The position numbers and the translations under genes are program-made. Under the pieces are notes generated by a model. That model ran no database searches and was not told the origin of the DNA. It saw nothing but the letters and a program-made list of their open reading frames with translations. 64,000 nt of DNA from Flavobacterium sp. GT3R68 (GTDB lineage Bacteria; Bacteroidota; Bacteroidia; Flavobacteriales; Flavobacteriaceae), in contig NZ_VJZK01000006.1 of the NCBI RefSeq assembly GCF_007109225.1, forward strand, positions 1-64,000. The letters are read 5' to 3'. Positions 43,388-52,284 of the stretch are shown here, piece after piece; within the stretch, counting starts at the first letter, position 1; the number at the start of each line of letters is the position of its first letter.

Positions 43388-43846
43388 ATGAAAATCAAAA
43401 TTTCCCTGCTTCTGTTGTTCCTTATTACGATTACTTCCTGCGTAAGCACCAAATCTACTTTGAAAAATGTGGATGACAACGCGCCCATTCCCAAATTAAA
43501 TCCTGACAATACTTTTGTCATCACCCAATACAGCAAGGATCCGAAATACGGTTACAATGCCGATTATCCCATCAATATCTTTTTCCGGAATACCAAAGAT
43601 GAAAACGTTAACCAGCAACGATTTTTGGATGCATTGACAGGCCCGAACGGCGAGGCCATCATGTATAAAAAACTGGAAAGCTGCTGTCCGTTTCCAACAA
43701 AACGCAGTGAAATGGGAGCCGGATTTCTGGATGTATATGAAGTGACCTGGAAAGGACAGAGTAAACCCGTCAAATTGTATATCAATATTTACGAGAAAAG
43801 TGTTTTGATGGTTCCGGTTGGCTTTGGACTGAAAAAAATCAATTAA
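43388..43846 (+). CDS. lipoprotein in the kdsA neighbourhood
   Basis: 152 residues with lipobox ITSC (cysteine 18) then VSTKSTLKNVDDNAPIPKL. A cysteine pair in ESCCPFPTKRSEMGAGFLDV and a VYEVTWKGQSKPVKLYINIY strand pattern are notable. Family members are sometimes annotated 2-dehydro-3-deoxyphosphooctonate aldolase because of the nearby kdsA; the sequence has no aldolase feature, so that name should not be used. Confidence 0.78.
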   Translation: MKIKISLLLLFLITITSCVSTKSTLKNVDDNAPIPKLNPDNTFVITQYSKDPKYGYNADYPINIFFRNTKDENVNQQRFLDALTGPNGEAIMYKKLESCCPFPTKRSEMGAGFLDVYEVTWKGQSKPVKLYINIYEKSVLMVPVGFGLKKIN

Positions 43847-43854
43847 AAGGGAAT

Positions 43855-43975
43855 GTCCTAGCCCAGATTACTTCACTAAACATTTATTTTAATTGGAGTT
43901 CAGTGAATTTCATTTGCAGCGGCATCCCACGCCTTTTTGCGTGGATATAGCGGATAGCTGGAAATAGCTCCAAAT
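43855..43975. repeat. flavobacterial intergenic repeat (REP-like)
   Basis: CTAGCCCAGATTACTTCACT, then GCAGCGGCATCCCACGC, loop, GCGTGGATATAGCGGATAGC and TGGAAATAGCTCC. The inner stem CCACGC/GCGTGG (43927-43932 and 43939-43944) is flanked by GCGGCATC and GATATAGCGG. From memory this arrangement recurs between genes in Flavobacterium genomes; only one copy is in the window. Confidence 0.5.
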
Positions 43976-44041
43976 AAAAACATAAAGTAATTCCATATTC
44001 TCATTTCCTAATTATCTTTGTACTTTCAAAAAAACTAAAAA

Positions 44042-44860
44042 ATGAACATTCACAATATTCCTCAAATCAAACATACTGAAAGTGGTAATTTCTTTTTGCT
44101 TGCCGGGCCCTGCGCCATTGAAGGCGAAGAAATGGCGATGCGTATTGCTGAGAAATTAATTGGCATTACCGATTCTTTACAGATTCCTTTCGTTTTTAAA
44201 GGGTCTTTCAAAAAAGCCAACCGCTCCCGAATTGACAGTTTTTCCGGAATTGGGGATGAAAAAGCATTGAAAATCCTGCGTAAAGTATCCGAAACTTTTC
44301 AGGTGCCAACCGTAACGGATATACATACGAATGAAGATGCGATGATGGCTGCTGAATATGTAGATGTGCTTCAGATTCCTGCTTTTTTGGTTCGCCAGAC
44401 GGATTTGGTGGTGGCTGCTGCCAATACCGGAAAAGTGGTTAACCTGAAAAAAGGACAATTCATGAGTCCGGAAAGTATGAAACATGCCGTTCAGAAAGTA
44501 TTGGACTGCAACAATCAGAATGTGATGTTAACGGATCGCGGAACGATGTTTGGGTACCAGGACATGATTGTGGATTACAGGGGTATCCCGACGATGCAGC
44601 AATATGCAACGACGGTTCTGGATGTGACGCATTCGTTACAACAGCCCAACCAGACTGCCGGAGTTACCGGGGGAAGACCTGATATGATTGAAACCGTTGC
44701 CAAAGCGGGAATCGCTGTTGGTGTAGACGGTATCTTTATTGAAACTCATTTTGATCCGGCTCATGCCAAAAGTGACGGTGCCAACATGCTGCATTTGGAT
44801 TATTTTGAAGGATTAATGACCAAATTGGTCGCTATCAGAAAAACGGTAAATTCATTTTAA
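44042..44860 (+). CDS. kdsA: 3-deoxy-8-phosphooctulonate (KDO-8-P) synthase
   Basis: 272 residues. FFLLAGPCAIEGEEMAMRIA, FKGSFKKANRSRIDSFSG, TDIHTNEDAMMAAEYVDVLQ, PAFLVRQTDLV and NVMLTDRGTMFGYQDMIVDY, ending IFIETHFDPAHAKSDGANML. It condenses arabinose-5-phosphate with phosphoenolpyruvate, an early step in KDO for lipopolysaccharide. Confidence 0.96.
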   Translation: MNIHNIPQIKHTESGNFFLLAGPCAIEGEEMAMRIAEKLIGITDSLQIPFVFKGSFKKANRSRIDSFSGIGDEKALKILRKVSETFQVPTVTDIHTNEDAMMAAEYVDVLQIPAFLVRQTDLVVAAANTGKVVNLKKGQFMSPESMKHAVQKVLDCNNQNVMLTDRGTMFGYQDMIVDYRGIPTMQQYATTVLDVTHSLQQPNQTAGVTGGRPDMIETVAKAGIAVGVDGIFIETHFDPAHAKSDGANMLHLDYFEGLMTKLVAIRKTVNSF

Positions 44861-44890
44861 TAATTATATAGAAAATAGTTATCATTTTTT

Positions 44891-44937
44891 TTGGTAGCTA
44901 TTTTTTTTATCACTTACTTTGCTATTCAAAGTACTTT
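44891..44937 (+). promoter_or_regulatory. promoter and AAAGTACTTT operator of the CreD locus
   Basis: TTG (44891-44893), 20 nt, TTACTTTG (44914-44921), 6 nt, AAAGTACTTT (44928-44937). Only 3 nt separate the operator from the ATG, so the mRNA probably starts very near the AUG (leaderless or nearly so). Confidence 0.7.
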
Positions 44938-44940
44938 AAA

Positions 44941-45546
44941 ATGGAAGAGCAATATTTAAAAGACATTAGTGAAATAAAAAATATGATGAGCAAATCATCC
45001 CAGTTTATTTCATTAAGCGGTTTCTCAGGAATCATAGCCGGTATCTATGCATTGATTGGTGCTTTTGTGGCCCATCAATTGATAGAAAACCATGAAGGGA
45101 CCTATATAACTTGGGAGAGTACCACGTTCCGGCTGATTGCACTGACCGCCTTTTTGGTGTTTTTATTATCAGTTATAACCACGGGAATGCTGACGTATAG
45201 CAAAGCTAAGAAACACGGAGAAAAAGTATGGAATGCGACTTCCAGAAGATTGATGGTCAATTTTTTAATTCCGTTGGTGACCGGCGGTATTTTTGCGCTG
45301 CTGCTGCTTCGCCACGAACATTATGAATTAATTGCACCGGTAACGTTACTATTTTATGGAATGGCCTGTGTCAATGCAAGTAAATATACATTGCGTGATG
45401 TACGTTATCTTGGGCTTACAGTGATTATTTTGGGTTTAATTGCAACTGAATTTATTGGGTACGGCATACAATTCTGGGCGATGGGTTTTGGTGTTTGCCA
45501 TATTCTTTACGGTACAATCATGTATTATAAATACGATAGAAAATAA
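44941..45546 (+). CDS. membrane protein, first gene of the CreD locus
   Basis: 201 residues, six membrane segments after a polar start MEEQYLKDISEIKNMMSKSS. The ISLSGFSGIIAGIYALIGAF block recalls conserved flavobacterial proteins beside CreD. It starts 3 nt after the operator palindrome and is followed 2 nt later by a winged-helix regulator, so the two are one transcript and the operator also controls the regulator. Confidence 0.8.
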   Translation: MEEQYLKDISEIKNMMSKSSQFISLSGFSGIIAGIYALIGAFVAHQLIENHEGTYITWESTTFRLIALTAFLVFLLSVITTGMLTYSKAKKHGEKVWNATSRRLMVNFLIPLVTGGIFALLLLRHEHYELIAPVTLLFYGMACVNASKYTLRDVRYLGLTVIILGLIATEFIGYGIQFWAMGFGVCHILYGTIMYYKYDRK

Positions 45547-45548
45547 TT

Positions 45549-45851
45549 GTGCAAAACATCATACAAAATATCAATAAGGCCTTTGATCACCGAATTCGTT
45601 TGGGGATTATGTCAGTTCTGATGGTGAATGAATCTGCGGATTTTACTACGCTGAAAGAACTTCTGGGCGTCACTGACGGTAATCTTGCGAGCCATACCAA
45701 AGCTTTGGAGCTTGAAAATTATATAGCAATTGAAAAACAATTCATCGGAAGGAAACCCAATACCAGCTATAGGGCTACGATTGAGGGCAGAAAAGCATTC
45801 AAGGAGCATATAGATGCTCTGGAAAAATTAATTGCTCCGCCAATTCGCTAA
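45549..45851 (+). CDS. winged-helix transcriptional regulator (HTH_34 type)
   Basis: 100 residues, start GTG. FDHRIRLGIMSVLMVNESAD, then helix-turn-helix FTTLKELLGVTDGNLASHTK and wing KQFIGRKPNTSYRATIEGRK match the PF13601-like ArsR/MarR-type single-domain family that often sits beside CreD in Bacteroidota. It acts as a dimer on palindromes. AAAGTACTTT stands before its own operon and the gene that follows, so it is the obvious candidate to bind that motif and repress itself, the membrane genes and CreD. Confidence 0.88.
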   Translation: MQNIIQNINKAFDHRIRLGIMSVLMVNESADFTTLKELLGVTDGNLASHTKALELENYIAIEKQFIGRKPNTSYRATIEGRKAFKEHIDALEKLIAPPIR

Positions 45852-45889
45852 CGCTCGGGTCAAAAGTAGTAACCTATTTTTTTATCTAT

Positions 45890-45913
45890 TAACTTTGAAA
45901 TTCAAAGTACTTT
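45890..45913 (+). promoter_or_regulatory. promoter with AAAGTACTTT operator before the 102-residue gene and creD
   Basis: TAACTTTG (45890-45897), 6 nt, AAAGTACTTT (45904-45913), 22 nt to the ATG. No TTG at the expected -33 place. Confidence 0.7.
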
Positions 45914-45935
45914 TAATCAATTAAAAACAAAAATT

Positions 45936-46244
45936 ATGCAACATTTAAATTTAGAAAGTCAGCACGTGAATGGGCGTTTCTCAACGGAATTAGCTATCGG
46001 TTCGTTCATCATAGGGACGGTCTTTTTTATTTTACACCAAGTATATCCAAATGCGGATAGTGTGTTTATGATGGGTTTTATGTATGTAGCCACCGCGATT
46101 CTACTCAATGCCATCATGCTGATTCATTTAGTGTATCATTTTCTACTTTGCCCGAATCAAAGTGAATACATCGCCATAAAAATGATGATTCTCCTCAGCA
46201 ACATCCCTATTGCAGCCATGTATTACCACATCATTTTCAGCTAA
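45936..46244 (+). CDS. small membrane protein of the CreD locus
   Basis: 102 residues with three membrane segments (about 20-38, 45-70, 80-98) and the polar start MQHLNLESQHVNGRFSTELA. Own promoter and operator upstream. Followed by creD after 38 nt. No family name recognised. Confidence 0.75.
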   Translation: MQHLNLESQHVNGRFSTELAIGSFIIGTVFFILHQVYPNADSVFMMGFMYVATAILLNAIMLIHLVYHFLLCPNQSEYIAIKMMILLSNIPIAAMYYHIIFS

Positions 46245-46282
46245 TCACTAATTCATTATTAAACAAACTAAAAAACAAAAAA

Positions 46283-47644
46283 ATGGAAAACAACGAAAAC
46301 CAGAATCCAATTAGTTTCTTTCAGTCTAACACTGCCAAAATTATCATGGTGGGTTTACTGACGCTCATTTTACTAATTCCGCTGGAATATGTAAAAAACC
46401 TGATTAGTGAAAGGGCGCAACGTCAAAAAGAAGTAATTGCGGAGACCAATGATAAATGGGGAGGAAATATCTTTTTCTACGGACCGATATTAAAAGTTCC
46501 GTACACTTATTTTGATGAAACGCTTACCGAAAATGCTACAACCAAAGTAACCGTAAAACAGAAAACGGCGCACACGGCCTTTGCTTATTTTTTTCCGGAA
46601 ATGCTTAAAGCTAAATCCGATGTAACCACTAAAGCACTGAACCGTAATAATTATGAATCGGTTGTATTTAGTTCCAAAATGAAATTGACAGGACATTATA
46701 TTCAGCCAAATTTTAGCAACAGGAATATTCCCAACGAAAACATCCAGTGGGATAAAGCCACAATTTTAATTAAAACCACAAATCTGAAAAGCATCAAGGA
46801 CGAAGTGAAAATTAACTTCGGGAACATTAATTATACCTTTGAACCAGTTTACAATATAACCCCGGGCGATTCCACTGAAGCTCTCGAAACAGGCTATATT
46901 GATTTGACAAAAACTCTGGGCAACCAGAAAACAGCTTTCAATATTGATATTACCTACAACGGCAGCAAGCAGATAAAGATGGTTCCTATAGGAAAAACGA
47001 CCGGATTGAATATGAAATCCAATTGGGCATCGCCGAGTTTCACCGGAAACTTTTTACCGGATGACAAAACAAAACACATTACCAAAACTGGCTTTGAAGC
47101 GAACTGGAAAATTTTGCACATCAACCGTGCGTTTGCCCAACAGGTATTTGAAACATTGCCCGATTTAAAACAATATGCTTTTGGAGTGGATTTTGTCATT
47201 CCGGTCGACCAATACCAGCAAAATGAACGGGCGTCCAAATATGGCTTTTTAGTGATTGGATTGACATTTTTGATTTTCTTCCTGATTCAATCCATCAGTA
47301 AAATCAACATCCATATCTTCCAGTATTCGATGATTGGATTGGCGCTTATCATGTTTTACACCTTGCTAATTTCGATAACGGAACACAGCAGTTTTATGAA
47401 AGCTTACGCTATAGCGGGAATAAGTGTAGTGGTTTTGATTACCCTCTATTCCATTTCTATTTTAAAAGACAGGAAATTCCCGTTGTTTATCGGATTATCA
47501 TTAAGCGCTTTGTATACTTTTATTTACGTGATTATCCAATTGGAAAATTATGCCTTATTGGTTGGCAGTATTGGTTTATTTTTAATATTAGCCGCAGTAA
47601 TGTATTTCTCCAGAAAAATAGATTGGAGTACCGGTAATTCATAA
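46283..47644 (+). CDS. creD: CreD-like inner-membrane protein
   Basis: 453 residues. One N-terminal membrane segment (about 16-37: IIMVGLLTLILLIPLEYVKN, then LISERAQRQKEVIAETNDKW, the CreD signature), a large periplasmic domain of about 280 residues, and six C-terminal segments (VIGLTFLIFFLIQSISKINI, then HIFQYSMIGLALIMFYTLLI). CreD is an envelope-integrity protein induced with beta-lactam or colicin stress in proteobacteria; here it is controlled by the winged-helix regulator with AAAGTACTTT sites rather than CreBC. Confidence 0.92.
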   Translation: MENNENQNPISFFQSNTAKIIMVGLLTLILLIPLEYVKNLISERAQRQKEVIAETNDKWGGNIFFYGPILKVPYTYFDETLTENATTKVTVKQKTAHTAFAYFFPEMLKAKSDVTTKALNRNNYESVVFSSKMKLTGHYIQPNFSNRNIPNENIQWDKATILIKTTNLKSIKDEVKINFGNINYTFEPVYNITPGDSTEALETGYIDLTKTLGNQKTAFNIDITYNGSKQIKMVPIGKTTGLNMKSNWASPSFTGNFLPDDKTKHITKTGFEANWKILHINRAFAQQVFETLPDLKQYAFGVDFVIPVDQYQQNERASKYGFLVIGLTFLIFFLIQSISKINIHIFQYSMIGLALIMFYTLLISITEHSSFMKAYAIAGISVVVLITLYSISILKDRKFPLFIGLSLSALYTFIYVIIQLENYALLVGSIGLFLILAAVMYFSRKIDWSTGNS

Positions 47645-47671
47645 ACCTTATTGTTAAAAACAATGGTAAAA

Positions 47672-47701
47672 AAAAGAGCCCATAAATCAATGGGCTCTTT
47701 T
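47672..47701. terminator. bidirectional terminator
   Basis: AAAAGAGCCCA, 8-nt loop, TGGGCTCTTTT with A and T runs. Between convergent creD and the M28 peptidase gene. Confidence 0.88.
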
Positions 47702-47716
47702 CATTTTAAGTATGTT

Positions 47717-49087
47717 TTATTGGATTCCGTATTGGTCGACAAGATATAATAGCGAGGCCATTGTTGCGGCTCCCAATTCCAATTCTCGCTTATTGACCGC
47801 ATCAAATTTATCATTGGCTGCATGATGATAATCAAAATAACGCTGGGAATCCGGTTTCAGTCCTGCTTTTACGATTTTTCCGGAAGTTAACGGTTCGATG
47901 TCCGAACCACTATGGCCTTTGGTAAAACTATGAATTAAGTACGGCTCAAATAAATTTTTCCATTCGTTGATCCTGTTGAAGTTGGCATCATCACTTTCAA
48001 AAGAAAATCCTCTGGGACTGAATCCTCCTGAATCACTTTCTAGAGCAAAAATGTGGTTTTCATTATTCGATTTGGACAATTCTTCATATTTCTTGCCACC
48101 TCGTCCGCCATTTTCTTCATTCATGAACAGCACTACACGAATGGTGTTTTTTGGCTTGTAGCCGAGTCTTTTAAAAATATGCATTACCTCCATGCTTTGT
48201 ACTACTCCGGCGCCATCATCGTGGGAACCGTCTGCCAAATCCCAGGAATCCAAATGCCCGCCCACAACCATTATTTTTTCCGGATGCTCGCTTCCTTTTA
48301 TTTCGCCCACAACATTATACGACACCACTTCCTCCAGTTGCTGACAGGATTGTTTGAAATAAAACTTCAGGTGCGAATTCGTTTTTAATGATTTGCTTAA
48401 AAGTTCAGCGGCATTCGTACTGATAGCTGCAGTTGGAATATATTGTGATTTTGGAACGTCGCCATAACCTTGTGAACCCGTGTGTGGAAAATCATCCAAC
48501 CTAAAATTTACCGAACGTACTATCGCTCCCGCAGCACCATATTTTAAGGCTTCTTTTGCTCCGGCATAACGCTGATCAACACAACCTCCATAGGAAATAA
48601 AAGCTTCAATATTGGCAGGATCCATCGGTCTGTTGAAAAATACGATTTTGCCTTTTATTTTATCAGAACCTAAAGTGGCCAACTCGTCGAAACCATGGAC
48701 TTCAATCACTTCCGCGGTCAGTCCGTTTTTAGGAGTTGCTATAGAACCTCCCAAAGCGCAAATGGGCACATTGGTTTTCTTTTTATTATCTAGGATATAG
48801 GCGGTTTCCTTTTCTCCCCGAACCCAATGCGGCACTTTCATCTCCTGAAGATAAACGCGGTCCAATCCTAGTTTTTCGAGTTCGGCTTTGGTGTACAGCA
48901 CAGCTTTTTCTGCATTGGATGAACCGGAAAGTCGGGCCCCAATTTTATTGGACAGATAGTCGAGCCACGAATAACACTGACTGTTGGTTAGTGAAGATTT
49001 ATAGATGTCTTTCATCATTTGCTCATTATTTGTCTGGGCAAAAGCAAAAAAACTATTTAGTAATATTATAAAAGTTATATTTTTCAT
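47717..49087 (-). CDS. M28 family metallopeptidase (carboxypeptidase Q-like)
   Basis: 456 residues, signal cut after FAFAQ (about residue 18). A PA-type insert spans about 125-245. Zinc ligands appear as GGHLDSWDLADGSHDDGAGVV (His, Asp), FMNEENGGRGG (catalytic Glu and ligand Glu), ESDSGGF (Asp) and KGHSGSDIEPL (His). Such enzymes remove amino acids from peptides in the periplasm or outside. Starts 13 nt after the transporter gene on the same strand, so peptide cleavage and uptake may be linked. Confidence 0.92.
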   Translation of the reverse strand: MKNITFIILLNSFFAFAQTNNEQMMKDIYKSSLTNSQCYSWLDYLSNKIGARLSGSSNAEKAVLYTKAELEKLGLDRVYLQEMKVPHWVRGEKETAYILDNKKKTNVPICALGGSIATPKNGLTAEVIEVHGFDELATLGSDKIKGKIVFFNRPMDPANIEAFISYGGCVDQRYAGAKEALKYGAAGAIVRSVNFRLDDFPHTGSQGYGDVPKSQYIPTAAISTNAAELLSKSLKTNSHLKFYFKQSCQQLEEVVSYNVVGEIKGSEHPEKIMVVGGHLDSWDLADGSHDDGAGVVQSMEVMHIFKRLGYKPKNTIRVVLFMNEENGGRGGKKYEELSKSNNENHIFALESDSGGFSPRGFSFESDDANFNRINEWKNLFEPYLIHSFTKGHSGSDIEPLTSGKIVKAGLKPDSQRYFDYHHAANDKFDAVNKRELELGAATMASLLYLVDQYGIQ

Positions 49088-49100
49088 GGTATTGATTTAA

Positions 49101-50777
49101 TTATACGGCAAGAGGCTCATGACTTGCATCCATTTCCATTTCGATGGCATCGACGTCAATGTTTTGTTTTTTCAAAATCCCTTTTACCACAAAAGCAAAA
49201 ACGGCGAGATATACAAAACAAACTACAGTAACGATATAAGATTCATGTATCCCAATGATATCCGATAATTTACCCTGAATCGGAGGAATAATTCCACCTC
49301 CAAGAATCATCATAATCAAAAATGCAGATCCCTGTGTAGTGTGTTTCCCCAATCCAAGTATCGCTAAGCTGAAAATGGCCGGCCACATGATAGAACACCA
49401 TAATCCACCAGCCAAAAACGCATAAATTGCAATGGTTCCGGTAGAAAACAATCCGATCAACATCGAAATCACCCCTAAAACAGAAAATATCATCAAGGTT
49501 CTCGCTGGTTTATCTTTACATAAAAAGAATGCACCTATTTGAATGAACACACAGAAGATATAGTAATACAAAGGAGTAATGTCTTTCCCAGTAATAAAAT
49601 TAACTGCTAAAATAATGATGAAAGCCAAAATTGGCATCACTATCAAAAGCATTTTCTTTGTTACGCTTTTAAAATTGAACGCACTAATGGCACCAGCCCA
49701 ACGGCCAATCATCAGACTTCCCCAATACATCGACACATATGGTCCGATGTCAGAAGCCTGAAGACTACCAAATTCAGGTGTTTTCAACAAACCGCCCAGA
49801 TTACTTCCGATAGCCACCTCTACTCCAACATAAGTAAAAATCGCTAACATCCCCAATACCAATTGCGGGTATTTCATGGCTCCCCAGCCTTCACTTTTTT
49901 TGGTAGCAGCCTGATTGGCAAATAATAATCCTGCCACAATCACCAATAAAGCGCCTATAAGCCAATACATTCTATAATGTTCGAGGCTTCTAAGTTCTTC
50001 TGCTGAAATAGTTGGGCTTAAATTGGAATAACTGTCGAATATTGGTGCAAAACAAACCATCAACAATAGTGTGATAACACCTAAAGTGATTAAGGCCTTG
50101 TTACTTTTTTCTACTTTTTCGGTATTGATTCCTGCCGGCACATTTTTCGATAAACCAATGATTAAAGCGCAAATCAGGAATAAACCGCCAACAGTTGCAT
50201 ACAGGTAACTTACAGTGTCCAAACCTAAATGTTTGATATCATCATCATTTACCGTGGCAACACCAAATAACGCAAACGTAACAACAATAGGCGCAATCAT
50301 CGTTCCGAAGCTATTGATACCTCCGCCCAAATTTATTCTGGTGCTGCCTGTTTTTGGATCTCCCAACAGAACCGCAAAAGGATTTGCTGCCGTTTGCTGT
50401 AAAGAAAAACCTAAAGCGACAATGAAAAGCGCAAATAATATGGCTGAAAATCCACCAAAATTAACCGCTAAAATCATCAGTAGTGCACCAATAAAAGAGA
50501 ACAGCAGTCCAAAAGAAATACTCTTTTTATATCCCCAAAGTCCCACTACATCTTTTCCTGAAATGGAACTGAAAAAATACAATCCCAACGCACCCAAATA
50601 ATAGGCACCGTAAAACGCAAAATCAATTAACTGCGATTGAAATTGGTCCAGATTGAAATAACTTTTGCAAAACGGAATAAAAACACCATTTCCGGCCGCT
50701 ATGAATCCCCAAAAAAAGAATACGCTGATTAAAGTATAAAGCGCGGGGTAATTGGTTTTGATTTGATTTGTACTCAT
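49101..50777 (-). CDS. sugar MFS transporter (FHS/FucP type)
   Basis: 558 residues, longer than the 410-440 usual for FucP/GluP because of extra segments in the middle (about residues 215-330). The marks are [41 protein letters not shown], the A-loop [20 protein letters not shown] with [16 protein letters not shown], and [19 protein letters not shown]. Likely an H+-coupled monosaccharide importer in the inner membrane; sugar unknown. Confidence 0.88.
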   Translation of the reverse strand: MSTNQIKTNYPALYTLISVFFFWGFIAAGNGVFIPFCKSYFNLDQFQSQLIDFAFYGAYYLGALGLYFFSSISGKDVVGLWGYKKSISFGLLFSFIGALLMILAVNFGGFSAILFALFIVALGFSLQQTAANPFAVLLGDPKTGSTRINLGGGINSFGTMIAPIVVTFALFGVATVNDDDIKHLGLDTVSYLYATVGGLFLICALIIGLSKNVPAGINTEKVEKSNKALITLGVITLLLMVCFAPIFDSYSNLSPTISAEELRSLEHYRMYWLIGALLVIVAGLLFANQAATKKSEGWGAMKYPQLVLGMLAIFTYVGVEVAIGSNLGGLLKTPEFGSLQASDIGPYVSMYWGSLMIGRWAGAISAFNFKSVTKKMLLIVMPILAFIIILAVNFITGKDITPLYYYIFCVFIQIGAFFLCKDKPARTLMIFSVLGVISMLIGLFSTGTIAIYAFLAGGLWCSIMWPAIFSLAILGLGKHTTQGSAFLIMMILGGGIIPPIQGKLSDIIGIHESYIVTVVCFVYLAVFAFVVKGILKKQNIDVDAIEMEMDASHEPLAV

Positions 50778-50852
50778 TTGAGTTTTTAAAATTGGTTAGG
50801 TTCCCCAAATTTAAAAAACTTAATGAATTATGCTACAAATAATGGAATTAAA

Positions 50853-50875
50853 AAATCCCGAGAGTATCGGGATTT
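50853..50875 (-). terminator. terminator of the oxidoreductase gene
   Basis: AAATCCCGA, 5-nt loop, TCGGGATTT with an A run beside it (T run on the minus strand). 4 nt after the stop of the dehydrogenase gene. Confidence 0.8.
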
Positions 50876-50878
50876 CTT

Positions 50879-52081
50879 TTATTTTTCGACTACATAACCC
50901 TGTAGGTATTTGAATCTTTCGGTGAGTTTTCCGTTTTCGGTCATTTTGGCTCTTTGGAGTATTCCGTCTTTATCCCCATTAAAAAATGCCGGAATCACAT
51001 GCTCCATAAACATTTCACCAAAACCTTCACTGGCATCTTTAGGCAACTCGCAAGGCAAATTATCTACAGACATCACCACAATGGCGGCAGGATGAAAAAC
51101 ATCCACTTCTTTATGTTCGCTCGGCAAATAACCAAATAACGGTTCAGCAATGGTAGAAGCTTTGATAGTAGCGGCTATCGGACCATCGACATCACAGGAA
51201 ATATCGGCGATTACTTTTATTTTATTGTCATTGGACTGCAGCATTTCCCTAGTAAGGATAACCGGAGCGCCATTGGCATAGAAATGTCCTGCCATAAATA
51301 TATCCGACATTTTTGAAAAACGTTCAAAATCAGAAGCATAATCAGTTGGATTCGCGTAGAAATCTGTTTTATCTGATGGCTGCCCGTCTATTCTCTTGTT
51401 ATAATCCAAAACATCAATCTGGGTATAAACCGGTTCCGAATAGGTTTTGGTCAGATAGTTCTCAATTGAAACTTCCTTGATTTTGATGGCATCCAAAATT
51501 TCTTTAGCACCATTTCCAACTTTTCCGTGACCGGTTAGAACGATCTTAATCGGTGGAAGAATCTGTTTTTTCAATTTCTCAACCAAGGCATCTTTCCCGG
51601 AAAGGGTTTCCGCTTTCGGAATATTGAACAATTCGAATTTAATTCCGAAAGCACGAAATCCGTTGTAAGCCCCAACAATTCCTGCATATCTTCCAAAACC
51701 AATCAAACGCTTAAAATTAGCATCCACAATGGTTTCATGGTCATACAATTCAATATTTTTATCGATTATCGCCTGAAGTAACGGTCGGTTATAGGGCTGT
51801 TTTTTTATGGTATGGGAAAAGAAAAAGTATTTTTTATTTGGAATTAAAGCATCAATCGGCACTTCTTTTACACCGAAAAGCACATCACAATCCGACATAT
51901 CAACAGCAATTTCAATGCCTGATTTGGCATATTGCTCATCTGTAAAAATCCGGATATCAGAACTTTCCACTTTAATAGAAGCTTCAGGATGTTCCTGTTG
52001 CAATTTCGCCAATTCCTCCGGCGTAAAAACTACTCTTCTGTCAGGTGGATTTTTTCTTTCTTTAATAATTCCGAATTTCAT
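50879..52081 (-). CDS. alanine dehydrogenase/saccharopine dehydrogenase-like oxidoreductase
   Basis: 400 residues. N-terminal AlaDh_PNT domain (FGIIKERKNPPDRRVVFTPE, VLFGVKEVPIDALIPNKKYF, FFSHTIKKQPYNRPLL with the catalytic His-Lys region), NAD-binding ILPPIKIVLTGHGKVGNGAK, and KVIADISCDVDGPIAATIKA. It resembles the lysine-forming NAD+ saccharopine dehydrogenase (LYS1) subgroup rather than Ald. The exact substrate is unclear. Confidence 0.87.
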   Translation of the reverse strand: MKFGIIKERKNPPDRRVVFTPEELAKLQQEHPEASIKVESSDIRIFTDEQYAKSGIEIAVDMSDCDVLFGVKEVPIDALIPNKKYFFFSHTIKKQPYNRPLLQAIIDKNIELYDHETIVDANFKRLIGFGRYAGIVGAYNGFRAFGIKFELFNIPKAETLSGKDALVEKLKKQILPPIKIVLTGHGKVGNGAKEILDAIKIKEVSIENYLTKTYSEPVYTQIDVLDYNKRIDGQPSDKTDFYANPTDYASDFERFSKMSDIFMAGHFYANGAPVILTREMLQSNDNKIKVIADISCDVDGPIAATIKASTIAEPLFGYLPSEHKEVDVFHPAAIVVMSVDNLPCELPKDASEGFGEMFMEHVIPAFFNGDKDGILQRAKMTENGKLTERFKYLQGYVVEK

Positions 52082-52284
52082 TGTGCAGGCGATTTTTTAT
52101 TCGGTCTCAAAAGTAAGATTTACTGCATCGCTGTCAAAATTTTTTTTCAATTAAAACGAATATTTTACATGCATCTTTAGCCTTTCGGCAGAAGAAAAAA
52201 AATTAAACTTTAAAAAATCTTTAACAAAACTTAGAGCCGATAATTTATTTCTTTAATTATATTTGTTTTTTAAGTTTCCAAAAA

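Noticed and set aside
43388..43846. 2-dehydro-3-deoxyphosphooctonate aldolase
   Set aside because: A name sometimes given to this family because of nearby kdsA; the sequence is a small lipoprotein without an aldolase barrel.
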